From NCBI GenBank assembly GCA_025927685.1, contig JAICKX010000008.1, positions 1 through 55,216 of the forward strand: a DNA stretch of 55,216 bases, written 5' to 3'. The notes beneath the pieces are model-generated. The model worked only from the letters and a program-made list of their open reading frames with translations. It was not told where the DNA came from and ran no database searches. The first letter of the stretch is position 1. Every line of letters begins with the position of its first letter. Positions 36,416 through 45,651 of this stretch are shown piece after piece. Made by a program: the position numbers and the translations under genes. Source of the DNA: Thermoleophilia bacterium. Its GTDB lineage: Bacteria > Actinomycetota > Thermoleophilia > Gaiellales > JAICJC01.

Positions 36416-37272
36416 CCGAGGCCGTCCTCGCGCAGACGCAGCGCGCACGCCGGCGCGCGATCGGCTTCCCCGCCGCCCGGCTCGGCTGGGTCGGCATGGC
36501 GAGCGCGGTGGTGATCGTGCTCCTGGCCCTGATGGCGGTGTTCGCTCCGCTGATCGCACCGATGGACCCGAACTCGATCGACCTGCTGCATCCCTTTGCC
36601 CCCGCCTCGAGCCAGCACCTCCTGGGAACCGACGACACCGGGCGGGACATCTTCTCGCGGCTCATCCTCGGCTCGCGGACGAGCCTGCTCGGCCCGCTCC
36701 TCGTCGTCCTGCTCGAGGTGCTTGTGGGCGTTCCCATCGCGCTGGCGGCGGCATGGCGGGGCGGGCTCGTGGACGGCCTGATCTCACGGGTGCTCGACGT
36801 GCTGTTCGCCTTCCCCGGGATCCTGCTGGCCATCCTCGTCATCTCGCTGTTCGGCGCCGGACTGAAATCGGCCGTCGTCGCGCTCGCGGTCGCCCACATG
36901 CCCTACCTCGCACGGATCACGCGCGGCGCGGCGCTGCGCGAGCGCCGGCTGCCCTACGTCGAGGCGCTCGAGGTTCAGGGGTTCTCGGCGTTTCGCATCT
37001 CGGCGCGGCACCTCGTTCCGAACCTGCTGCCGCTGATCGTCGCCCAGGCGAGCGTCTCGTTCGGCTACGTGATGATCGACCTCGCCGGGCTCTCGTTCCT
37101 CGGGCTCGGCGTGCAGCCGCCCACCGCCGACTGGGGCGTCATGATCTCGGCGGGCCAGCAGGCCTTGCTCGGCGGCCACCCCCAGCAGTCCCTCTACGCC
37201 GGCGCGATGATCGTGATCGCGGTCTGCGCCTTCACGCTCTTCGGCGAGCGGTTGATCGACCAGGACCGCTAG
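36412..37272 (+). CDS. ABC transporter permease (DppC type)
   Basis: HLLGTDDTGRDIFSRLILGSRTSL...VEALEVQGFSAFRISARHLVPNLLPLIV. Confidence 0.92.
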   Translation: MTEAVLAQTQRARRRAIGFPAARLGWVGMASAVVIVLLALMAVFAPLIAPMDPNSIDLLHPFAPASSQHLLGTDDTGRDIFSRLILGSRTSLLGPLLVVLLEVLVGVPIALAAAWRGGLVDGLISRVLDVLFAFPGILLAILVISLFGAGLKSAVVALAVAHMPYLARITRGAALRERRLPYVEALEVQGFSAFRISARHLVPNLLPLIVAQASVSFGYVMIDLAGLSFLGLGVQPPTADWGVMISAGQQALLGGHPQQSLYAGAMIVIAVCAFTLFGERLIDQDR

Positions 37273-37347
37273 CGGCGGTCGGCGTCTCTGACGTCGCTGC
37301 CGCGGGTCTTCCGGCGGTGCGTGTGAGTGTTGGCCGGCGTGCCCAGG

Positions 37348-38118
37348 TCACTCCCAAAAGGCTTCCGGAGCAAGCGGCACATCGCCGAACTCGACCTCGT
37401 GGGTGCAGCGCAACTCTGCTCCGGTCTCACGTTCGATCTCCTCGAATCGCTCCCAGCTCGCCACCGTAGCGTCCGCACTCCAAACCACCGCGGAGAGTCG
37501 ACGCTGGCGCATCTTGGCCAGGCTGTACGTCGCGTCCCCCATCAGCACGAGCGGCTCCCTGTGCTCGAACTCCACGTAAATGGACTGGTGGCCCGGCGTA
37601 TGCCCGGGAGTTGAGATGACTCGGAGCTTGCCGTCGCCGAACACATCGGTATCCCCGTCCAGCTGCTTCCACCGCAGATCGTGCTCGAAGTCAGCCGGGT
37701 TGTACAGCTCCTGCTGGTACACCGGGGGGTTCCTGGCTGCGGCAAGCTCCGTGGCCTGCACATACACGTCGGCGTGTTTGACGAACTCGAGGCCGCCCGC
37801 GTGATCGAAGTGCAGGTGCGAAACGATGACGGCGTCGACATCCCCCGGCGCCAGACCGAGCTTGCCGAGCTGGCTGACGACGTCGCCGCCCTCGTTCATC
37901 TCGACCGGGAAGGCGGCCGCGGCTTCGCCGACGCGACCGATCGGATCAGTCGCGATCTCGGGATGCAGGCCGGTGTCGAACAGGATGCGACCGTCTGCAT
38001 GCTCGACGAGGTAGAAGAAATACGGGCAGTAGACCTTGGTGCCGACGCGCTCGTCGAGCGGGTCGAACGTCGCGATGTCCGATCGGTCACCGCCGCAGAG
38101 ACAGGCGAAGACCTTCAT
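37348..38118 (-). CDS. MBL-fold N-acyl homoserine lactonase-family protein (AttM/AiiA-like)
   Basis: MKVFACLCGGDRSD...YCPYFFYLVEHADGRILFDTGLHPE; VSHLHFDHAGG; STPGHTPGHQS; GDATYS. Confidence 0.88.
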   Translation of the reverse strand: MKVFACLCGGDRSDIATFDPLDERVGTKVYCPYFFYLVEHADGRILFDTGLHPEIATDPIGRVGEAAAAFPVEMNEGGDVVSQLGKLGLAPGDVDAVIVSHLHFDHAGGLEFVKHADVYVQATELAAARNPPVYQQELYNPADFEHDLRWKQLDGDTDVFGDGKLRVISTPGHTPGHQSIYVEFEHREPLVLMGDATYSLAKMRQRRLSAVVWSADATVASWERFEEIERETGAELRCTHEVEFGDVPLAPEAFWE

Positions 38119-38152
38119 TCGTTCCCCGTGTGAATGATGCTTCCGCATGCCG

Positions 38153-38956
38153 TCACTGGACGCCCGCCGAGATGCCGAAGTCGATTGAAAGGTTGGCGCC
38201 GGTGATCGGGGTCGCCCGGTCTTGCGCGAGATACCAGATCAGCTCGGCCACCTCCTCCGCGGCGACGAATCGCGCCCTGTCGGCCTGCGGATACTGCTGC
38301 AGCAGTGACTCGAGGTACCCAGCGGGGTCATCCCCGCCGAAGTCCGTCGCCTGCGCGCGGAGCATCGGCGTGTCAACGTCGCCGGGGCACACCGCGTTCA
38401 CGCGGACGCCGCGGGGTGCGAGCTCGAGCGCAAGGGCGCGGGTGAGGTTCGTGACCGCGCCTTTCGAGGCTGAGTAGACGGCGGCTCCGGCGACGCCCTG
38501 AATGCCGGCGTCGGACGAGAGATTCACGATCGATCCGGCGCTGGCGGCCAGGTGTGGAATCGCCGCAGCGGCGAGGAAGAAGAGCGCTTTCAGGTTGACG
38601 TCGAGGACCCGATCCCAGTCGGCCTCGCGCGTCTCGTCGGCGGGCCCCTCCGTCCAGACTCCGGCCGCGGAGACGAGGCAATCGAGGCGGCCGCTCGCTG
38701 AGGCCGCCTCGCGAACGACCTCCTGGCATGTTGATACAGAGCGAAGATCGCCGGGGAAGACGCCGACGAGTCGATCGAGACGCTTGAGCCTCTCGGCGAC
38801 ATCGGAGAGGCCGGGCACGTCGAGATCGGTGAGCGCGACGTTCCAACCTCCGGCCGCGAACCTGTCCGCCGTCGCCGAGCCGATGCCACCGGCGGCCCCG
38901 CTGATCAGGACCACGCGCCGTTGGGGCCCCTCAGCCACAGCGTGCTCCGCGATCAC
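38153..38956 (-). CDS. SDR-family oxidoreductase
   Basis: VLISGAAGGIGSATADRFAAGGW...YSASKGAVTNLTRALALELAPRGVRVNAVCPGDVDTPM. Confidence 0.93.
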   Translation of the reverse strand: MIAEHAVAEGPQRRVVLISGAAGGIGSATADRFAAGGWNVALTDLDVPGLSDVAERLKRLDRLVGVFPGDLRSVSTCQEVVREAASASGRLDCLVSAAGVWTEGPADETREADWDRVLDVNLKALFFLAAAAIPHLAASAGSIVNLSSDAGIQGVAGAAVYSASKGAVTNLTRALALELAPRGVRVNAVCPGDVDTPMLRAQATDFGGDDPAGYLESLLQQYPQADRARFVAAEEVAELIWYLAQDRATPITGANLSIDFGISAGVQ

Positions 38957-38983
38957 GTTTCTCCGGGCGGGCTGAACCGTCCA

Positions 38984-40345
38984 TCAGCGAAGCGACGCGA
39001 CATTGCCGAGAGCCTCGCGGAAGACGCTGGTGTGGCGATCCACGTCGTCAGCCGTCGTGTCGGGGCACATGAGCGCCATGTTGTGGAACGGAGTCAGGAG
39101 GACGTTGCGGTTGAGGGCGTGGAGATGGAGATAGCTGGTGGCCTCGTCGTCGGCCATCGCGGCCGCTTCGGCTGCGGTGCGATCGCCCGACGCCGGCCAG
39201 TACTCGGCCCGACAGCCGAGCCGGGTGACCGACCATTGCAGACCGCATTCCTCGATCGCGTCGCGGACGCCGGCCTCCCAACGCTCGGCGAGCGGGATCA
39301 TGCGCTCGAAATCCTCGGCTCGCAGCGTGTGCGACAGGGTGGCCCGGACCGCCGCGACCGCGAGGGCATTCCCGGAGAGGGTTCCACCGATACCGCTGAT
39401 GTTCAGCTCCGGCTCCTCGACCGCCTCGCCGGCAACTCTCGCGACCGCCTCCGTCATCCCGTAGGCCGCCGCCGGCATTCCTCCCCCGATCGCCTTGCCG
39501 ACGACGAGCATGTCGGGCTCGAGGCCGAGCTCGGCGGTCATCCCGCCGGGGCCGGCACAGATGGTGTGGGTCTCGTCGATGAGCAGGAGCGTTCCGGAGG
39601 CCCGCGTCAGTTCCCGGAGCGCGTCGTGGAACCCGGGATCCGGCAGGATGATCCCGATGTTGGTGAGCGCCGGCTCGGCGATGACGCACGCGACGTCCCC
39701 GTGTGCGAGCTCGCGCTCCAGCGCGTCGACGTCGTTGAACTCGACGACACGGGTGGTCTCGCCGGCCGGCTGCGTCGGGCCGACGACCCCCGGCCGGCGG
39801 GTCACGCGGCCCGAGTCCAGCACGGCCAGCGTCTCATCAACCGTGCCGTGGTAACACCAGTTGAAGACGAGCACCTTCGGCCTGCGGGTCACGTGCCGGG
39901 CGAGCCGGAGGGCGTAGCGATTTGCGTCGGTCGCCGTCATCGCGATCTGCCACTTCAGGAGACCGAACCGACGGGTCAGCTCATCGCCCACGACGACGGC
40001 GTCCTCCGTCGGGAGGATCGCCGTGATGCCCGTCGCGGCGCGGCGCGAGATCGCTTCGGCGGTTCGGGGTGGAGAGTGCCCGGCCATCGCTCCGGTGTCG
40101 CCGAGGCAGAAATCGATGTACTCGTTGCCGTCGACATCCCAAAGCCGAGCGCCGTTCGCACGCTGCATGAAGAGCGGGAACGGTGTCGCCCAATGGGTCA
40201 TCCAACTCATCGGAACGCCGTTGAGCAGGCTCTTGGCGGCCTGGCCGGCGAGCGCGAGAGAGCGCGGATGGGATGCTAGATAGCGCTCCTCCTCCGCGTC
40301 CAGCAGTTCGGACAACCTCGCAGAGTTGGAGGAGGTTGACGGCAT
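38984..40345 (-). CDS. Class III (GSA-aminomutase-like) PLP aminotransferase
   Basis: GARLWDVDGNEYIDFCLGDTGAMAGHSP; LLLIDETHTICAGPGG; DMLVVGKAIGGGMPAAAYG. Confidence 0.92.
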   Translation of the reverse strand: MPSTSSNSARLSELLDAEEERYLASHPRSLALAGQAAKSLLNGVPMSWMTHWATPFPLFMQRANGARLWDVDGNEYIDFCLGDTGAMAGHSPPRTAEAISRRAATGITAILPTEDAVVVGDELTRRFGLLKWQIAMTATDANRYALRLARHVTRRPKVLVFNWCYHGTVDETLAVLDSGRVTRRPGVVGPTQPAGETTRVVEFNDVDALERELAHGDVACVIAEPALTNIGIILPDPGFHDALRELTRASGTLLLIDETHTICAGPGGMTAELGLEPDMLVVGKAIGGGMPAAAYGMTEAVARVAGEAVEEPELNISGIGGTLSGNALAVAAVRATLSHTLRAEDFERMIPLAERWEAGVRDAIEECGLQWSVTRLGCRAEYWPASGDRTAAEAAAMADDEATSYLHLHALNRNVLLTPFHNMALMCPDTTADDVDRHTSVFREALGNVASLR

Positions 40346-40361
40346 TGGTACGATCGTACCA
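40346..40361. promoter_or_regulatory. Perfect 16 bp palindromic operator
   Basis: TGGTACGATCGTACCA between divergent aminotransferase and SDR genes. Confidence 0.7.
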
Positions 40362-40389
40362 CCTTTCGGATCGAGGAAGGAACCACTCA

Positions 40390-41205
40390 GTGCCAGACAA
40401 TCGTCCCTGCGACCTCGCCGGCGACGTCGCCCTCATCTCCGGTTGTGGAAGCGAGACCGGCATCGGGTTCGCCTGCGCGCGGACGCTCGCGCAACTTGGT
40501 GCAAGCGTTGCCCTCACCGCCACGACGGACCGTGTACACGTCCGTGCCGAGGAGCTGCGACGTCAGGGTACCGAGGCGACCGCGGCCGTCGGTGATCTCA
40601 CCGTTGTCGCCGACGCCGAGCGCGTGGTGGCACACGCTCACGAGGCTCTTGGGCGGGTGGACATCCTGATCAACGCCGCGGGGCTTGCCCAGACCGGTGT
40701 TGACGCGCCGAGCAAGCGTGTGGCCGAGCTGACGCCCGACGACTGGAGGCGTGAGCTCGATGTCAATCTCATGACCGCGGTTCACCTGACCCGAATGGTG
40801 CTCCCGGGTATGTCGGAGCGCCGCTACGGCCGTGTGGTCATGGTCTCGTCGGTCACCGGCCCACTCGTCGTCGCATCGCGCCTCGCCGGCTATGCGGCTG
40901 CCAAGGCTGCGATGGACGGGCTGATGCGAGCGGTTGCCCTGGAGTATGGCCGCTCGGGGATCACCGCAAACTCGGTGGCTCCCGGGTGGATCGACACCGC
41001 GGCATCGACGGACGAGGAACGCATCGCGGGGACACACACCCCCGTCGGGCGCCCCGGCACGCCGGCGGAAGTGGCGGCGGTGGTCGCCTTCCTCGCCTGC
41101 CGCGCCGCCTCCTACGTGACGGGGCAATCGATCGTCGTCGACGGCGGCAACACGATCCAAGAGGTGCACGGAGCCGACGACTACGACGAGCCGAGCAGGC
41201 CGTGA
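40390..41205 (+). CDS. SDR-family oxidoreductase
   Basis: DVALISGCGSETGIGFACARTLAQLGASVALT...YAAAKAAMDGLMRAVALEYGRSGITANSVAPGWIDT. Confidence 0.92.
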   Translation: MPDNRPCDLAGDVALISGCGSETGIGFACARTLAQLGASVALTATTDRVHVRAEELRRQGTEATAAVGDLTVVADAERVVAHAHEALGRVDILINAAGLAQTGVDAPSKRVAELTPDDWRRELDVNLMTAVHLTRMVLPGMSERRYGRVVMVSSVTGPLVVASRLAGYAAAKAAMDGLMRAVALEYGRSGITANSVAPGWIDTAASTDEERIAGTHTPVGRPGTPAEVAAVVAFLACRAASYVTGQSIVVDGGNTIQEVHGADDYDEPSRP

Positions 41206-41795
41206 AGCAGCTGGCCGATGAGCTGCCGCAGCTCATCGCGCGACAGGTGCGTCGTCGGAGTGGCGAGGTTGTCCACCTCCAGCCCTGCCAGCACAGCCAT
41301 GATCAGTAGCGCGGTGGCCCGTGGGTCGCGTGCGCCAAGCTCGGACAGCGTCACCTCGAGCTGGCCTCGGATCCGATCGTAGAAGACCCGCGAGAGGGGC
41401 TCGAGATCCGGATCCCGCGCAGCCTGGAGCAGGAGCTCGTACTCCGCAATCAGCGCCCGGCGACCCGCGCCGAGCCCATGATCAACAAAATCCGCCAGAT
41501 GCTCGGCCAGCAGCTCCACGCTCGGGGGCTCGTCGCCGAGCGTTCGCGTGGCGTCCGCAACTCGCTCCGCCTCCTCCTCGGCGTGCAGGTGGAGCGCCTC
41601 CCGGAGCAGGTCGTGCTTCGACGAGAAGTAGTACGTCGTGGCTGCGATCGGCACGCCGGCCTCCTCCGCAACCGAACGATGGGTGATCGCGGCCGACCCC
41701 TCCCGTCCGAGGATGCGGAGCGTTGCCTGCAAGATCGCCGCGCGACGTTCGATGCCGCGTCGTTGTGGCCTTCGTGGTAGTGGTGTGGTGCCCAT
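41181..41795 (-). CDS. TetR-family transcriptional regulator
   Basis: RRAAILQATLRILGREGSAAITHRSVAEEAGVPIAATTYYFSSKHDLLREALHLHA. Confidence 0.93.
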   Translation of the reverse strand: MGTTPLPRRPQRRGIERRAAILQATLRILGREGSAAITHRSVAEEAGVPIAATTYYFSSKHDLLREALHLHAEEEAERVADATRTLGDEPPSVELLAEHLADFVDHGLGAGRRALIAEYELLLQAARDPDLEPLSRVFYDRIRGQLEVTLSELGARDPRATALLIMAVLAGLEVDNLATPTTHLSRDELRQLIGQLLHGLLGSS

Positions 41796-41884
41796 CAGTG
41801 GAACGGTGTCGAGGCATTGTGCCGGAAACCCGGGACGACCCTCGCGGCGAGCACTGTTCGACCGGGGAGGCCAACGCGGTGACT

Positions 41885-41921
41885 CCGTTTCGGGACCGGC
41901 GTTCCGCGACCCCGGAAACGG
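41885..41921 (-). terminator. Terminator-like hairpin downstream of the PotD-like gene
   Basis: CCGTTTCGGG...CCCGGAAACGG, 10 bp stem with 1 nt bulge, 5 nt past the stop. Confidence 0.5.
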
Positions 41922-41926
41922 CCCTC

Positions 41927-43048
41927 TCAGGCCGCCTTGAACTCGTTCCAGATCCTCTGTCGGGTGTTCTGCCGCTCCGGGGTCGTGAACAGGATCTCGT
42001 AGTCGTTCAGTATCCGATCCTCGAAGACGACGAGTGGATTCTTCGCGAGCTCGCCGACAAGTGGGTAGGACGCGGGCGTGGGGACCTCCAAGGCGTTGTA
42101 CTCCATCTCCTTGGCGTTCACGTCGGGCTCGAGGATGAAGTTGATCCAGGCATGGGCGGCAACCGGATCCGGCGCGTAGGCGGAGATGGCCCAGTTGTCG
42201 ATCCAGATCTCCGACTTGCCCTCCGGCGCGACCACGTCGATGTCGCCCTCCTTCTTGCGGGCGGCCTGGATCCGCAGGCCGTCACCGGAGTAGGTAATGC
42301 CGAGATCGATCTTCCCAGCCTGAAAGTCGTTGATGTAGACCTCGTTCACGGTGTCGACGTACGGCTTCACGCTCAGCAGGAGGTCGCGCACCTGCGAGAG
42401 CTGGCCCTCGTCGTCGGTGTTCATCGAGTAGCCGAGGCTGTTCAGCGCCACGCCGATCACCTCGGACGGGCTCTCGATGAAGTTCACCGTCAGGTTCGAA
42501 GCGTGCGGCAGGAAGTCGAAGAAGTCCTTCCAGGTATGCAGCTCAGCTGTGACCCGGTCGCTCCGGAGCGTGAAGCCTGTGATGCCGGTGTCCTTCGGAA
42601 CCGAGTACACGTTCCCAGGGTCGTACGGAAGCTGCGTCCAGTGCGGCGCGAGGTTCTTGAGGTTCGGGATCAGGCTGTGGTCGAGCTTCATCAAGAGGCC
42701 GAGGTCCTTCTCGATCCGGACGTGGTCGGCGTCGGGAACGATGATGTCGTAGGTCTTCTGGCCCTTCGTCGTCTGGAGCTTGGTGAGGAGCTGCTCGTTC
42801 GACGTGAAGTCGGACTCCTCGAAGTTGACGCCCGTCGCGGCCTCGTAGGCCTTCGTGTTCTCGGGATTGACGTACTGGGCCCAGTTGTAGAACTTGAGGG
42901 TCCCTTCGATCTTCCTGCCCGAGAGGTTCTGGGAGGAGGCGGTCGCGCCGCCGCCTCCGGTCGAGCCGCCGCAGGCCGCGGCGCCCACTGCGAGCGCTCC
43001 CAGCCCGAGCAGCTCACGGCGGTTCATGCGCGCGCTGGTCGGATGCAT
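41927..43048 (-). CDS. Spermidine/putrescine ABC transporter substrate-binding protein (PotD-like)
   Basis: MNRRELLGLGALAVGAAACGG; GTLKFYNWAQYVNPENTKAYEAATGVNFEESDFTSNEQLLTKLQ. Confidence 0.9.
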   Translation of the reverse strand: MHPTSARMNRRELLGLGALAVGAAACGGSTGGGGATASSQNLSGRKIEGTLKFYNWAQYVNPENTKAYEAATGVNFEESDFTSNEQLLTKLQTTKGQKTYDIIVPDADHVRIEKDLGLLMKLDHSLIPNLKNLAPHWTQLPYDPGNVYSVPKDTGITGFTLRSDRVTAELHTWKDFFDFLPHASNLTVNFIESPSEVIGVALNSLGYSMNTDDEGQLSQVRDLLLSVKPYVDTVNEVYINDFQAGKIDLGITYSGDGLRIQAARKKEGDIDVVAPEGKSEIWIDNWAISAYAPDPVAAHAWINFILEPDVNAKEMEYNALEVPTPASYPLVGELAKNPLVVFEDRILNDYEILFTTPERQNTRQRIWNEFKAA

Positions 43049-43106
43049 CGTGCTCCCCTTTCGGACGTCGAGATCAGGCAGGCACGTCTCCGACGGTGGC
43101 GGTCCG

Positions 43107-43769
43107 TCAGCCATCCAGCTGGCTCAACCATTCGTCGGTGGAGACGATGTCCGCGAAGAACTGGCCCTGAGCGACGAGCGTCGACCGGTGAAGCTCCTCA
43201 CCTGTTGCGGCGCCACCCCTGTTCTCAAGTGCCAGCGTACCGGTCGCGTCGCTCAAGATCTCCACGGAGAACCCGCGGTGGGCGGCCTCGCGGGCGGTCG
43301 TGTCGACGCACATGTGCGTCATGTATCCGACAATCGATACGGTATCGATGTCGCTCGAGGCCAGGATATCTGTGAGGTTCGTGTCGGTGAACGAGCCGGG
43401 CGGCGACTTCTCGGCGAGGTGGTCCCGGCGCCGCTCGTCGACCTCGCGGCGAAGCCGCCACGTGTCGCTGCCCTCGCGGAACATGCCGGCGTCGGGATCG
43501 TGTTCGGTGTGGCGCACGACAACCGTCGGGAGGCCTCGCTCGGTGGCCTTGTCCATCGCTCGGCCGATGTTCGCCAGGCTGTGCGTCGGAGAGGGATCGG
43601 TGATCGGAAGGGCCCCTCCATCGAAGTACTCGTTCTGGACATCGATCACGATCAGGGCGCGCTTGGGCGTGAGTCCTCCTCGATTGGCCTCGGGGTGACG
43701 CGCGCTGTCGTCGGCGACACGCTCGGCCCAGCAGATGGCGTATTCTAGTACATTGTACCAGAACTGCAC
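43107..43769 (-). CDS. Isochorismatase-family cysteine hydrolase (start uncertain)
   Basis: TPKRALIVIDVQNEYFDGGALP...VSIVGYMTHMCVDTTAREAAHRGFSVEILSDATGT. Confidence 0.85.
   Translation of the reverse strand: MQFWYNVLEYAICWAERVADDSARHPEANRGGLTPKRALIVIDVQNEYFDGGALPITDPSPTHSLANIGRAMDKATERGLPTVVVRHTEHDPDAGMFREGSDTWRLRREVDERRRDHLAEKSPPGSFTDTNLTDILASSDIDTVSIVGYMTHMCVDTTAREAAHRGFSVEILSDATGTLALENRGGAATGEELHRSTLVAQGQFFADIVSTDEWLSQLDG
43746..43760. promoter_or_regulatory. GTAC-type operator overlapping an extended -10 (minus strand TGGTACAAT)
   Basis: TAGTAC-ATT-GTACCA, arms nearly matching those at 40346-40361. Confidence 0.55.
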
Positions 43770-43801
43770 CGCCTGGCGGCAGATATCCAAGGGACGGCTG
43801 A

Positions 43802-45484
43802 TTGGCGCCCGATCGCACACCCCGGAGCTTCGACCTTGAGACGCTCGAGCCGGCTCCTGCGCCGGATGCGGCCGAACAGGTGTCGGTCCCGATGCGAGAC
43901 GGCGTGTGCCTCGCCACGGACGTCTACTTCCCCGCGGGGACCGGGCCCTGGCCGGTGGTGCTCGTGCGATCGCCCTACGACAAGGGCAGCCGGTACACGT
44001 ACATGCCATGGCTCGCGCCGCACGTCACCGCCCGCGGATACGCGTTCGTCGTGCAGGACGTCCGGGGCAAGTTCCGTTCAGAGGGGAAGACGTTGCCGTT
44101 CGTGCACGAGGTGGACGACGGGTACGACACGCTCGACTGGATCAGCGCACGGTCATGGGCGGGGCCGATCGGCATGTTCGGCGAGTCGTACTACGGGTTC
44201 ACGCAGTGGGCGGCTGTGGCGAGCGGCCACCCCGCCCTGCGCGCGATCGTTCCGCGCGTCGCCTCGGCCGACCTCAGCCGCTGGCTGAGCGAGAGTGTCG
44301 AGCCGCTCTACGGTGCGCAGTGGTTGGCGGAGTGCTGGACGGGCCGGCTCATGCACGTGTGGCCGATCGACTGGTCGCACCGCCCGGTCGCCGAGGTGTT
44401 CGAAGCCGGCTTCGAGGCGATCGGCGAGCGCTCGGCCGGGTTGGACCGCCTGCTGCGCCGGCGGGTCGGTCACGACCCGTTGCACCCATACGGCGCCGGT
44501 GAGCATCCCTTCGAACGCCTGTCCATCCCCGTCTTGCACTGCGTCGGCTGGTTCGACAACCTCTTGCAGCAGCACGTGGCGGACTACATGCGGCTCGCCG
44601 CCGACGCACGCCTATCCCATCTCCAGTACCTGGTCGCGGACTCGATCGACCATGAGAACTACCGGTTGGACGACGTGCCGGTGCCTGACGAGCTCGACCA
44701 CGACGCGAACGACGAGGCGCTCGAGCGGATGATCCCCGCCTATCTTGGCCCGGCGCTCGACTTTTTCGATGCGTTTCTGCGCGGCAGCCGCGATCCGAGC
44801 ACTCTGCCTCGGGTTCGCTGGCGCCTCGGCGCCGTCGAATGGCGGACATCGTCGAGCTGGCCGCCACCGGAGAGCCGGGAGCTCCCGCTGCTGCTCGCCG
44901 ACGCGGCCGCCGCGACGCGCGATGAGCAGGGCGGAACGATCCAGTGGTCAGTCCCCGAGTCGTCCGTCGCGAAGTGGACGCATGATCCTGCGGACCTCGT
45001 CCCGTCCACGGTCGTCGACCCGTTCACATTCCTGCACGAGTACCCGGATGAACGCGTCGTCGAGGGACGCGCCGACGTGCTCACCTTCACCGGCCGGCCG
45101 CTGGTCGATCCAATCGAGCTCGCGGGCCCGATCCGCGCCGAACTCTGGGTCGGAAGCAGCGCGCCGTCGATGGATGTGCACGTCAAGCTGGTCGACGTGG
45201 ATCCCCAAGGGCGGGCGCTCATGCTCGTGCGCGGGCAGCGGAAGATCGCAACGCCCGGAGCCGAGCCAGTTGCCGTGACGGTCGACATGGCACACATGGG
45301 CTACCGGCTCGACCGCGGACACCGGCTGCGGCTGCACGTGGCGTCAAGCGACTTCCCGCTCTACGTCCCTCACCCCGGCACTGAAGCTGCGCCCTGGTTC
45401 GCAACCGAGACGGCCGCCAGCCGGCAGCTGCTCTTCTGCGGCGGGACCCACGCATCGAGCGTCACGATCACGATCCTTCCGTGA
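43802..45484 (+). CDS. CocE/NonD family (X-Pro dipeptidyl-peptidase-like) hydrolase
   Basis: VPMRDGVCLATDVYFPAGTGPWPVVLVRSPYDKG; GMFGESYYGFTQWAAVASGHPALRAIVP; C-terminal jelly-roll-like region. Confidence 0.92.
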   Translation: MAPDRTPRSFDLETLEPAPAPDAAEQVSVPMRDGVCLATDVYFPAGTGPWPVVLVRSPYDKGSRYTYMPWLAPHVTARGYAFVVQDVRGKFRSEGKTLPFVHEVDDGYDTLDWISARSWAGPIGMFGESYYGFTQWAAVASGHPALRAIVPRVASADLSRWLSESVEPLYGAQWLAECWTGRLMHVWPIDWSHRPVAEVFEAGFEAIGERSAGLDRLLRRRVGHDPLHPYGAGEHPFERLSIPVLHCVGWFDNLLQQHVADYMRLAADARLSHLQYLVADSIDHENYRLDDVPVPDELDHDANDEALERMIPAYLGPALDFFDAFLRGSRDPSTLPRVRWRLGAVEWRTSSSWPPPESRELPLLLADAAAATRDEQGGTIQWSVPESSVAKWTHDPADLVPSTVVDPFTFLHEYPDERVVEGRADVLTFTGRPLVDPIELAGPIRAELWVGSSAPSMDVHVKLVDVDPQGRALMLVRGQRKIATPGAEPVAVTVDMAHMGYRLDRGHRLRLHVASSDFPLYVPHPGTEAAPWFATETAASRQLLFCGGTHASSVTITILP

Positions 45485-45651
45485 CGAGCTGCGCTGGAGC
45501 GGTGCGCGGAGATCGGCAATCACGATCTGGCGATTGAGTGGTTGACCATCCACGCGCCCTGGGATAGAGACTCCCTGAGCTAGCCCCAATCTGGCTCAGG
45601 GAATGGGATCGCAGACCGACGTGTACGACATGTGTACGGCGGCCATCGCGC

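Noticed and set aside
45572-45602. 9 bp inverted repeat as attachment site of the island
   Set aside because: Only one copy seen and no integrase; may simply be a terminator for the CocE-like gene, so not called as att.
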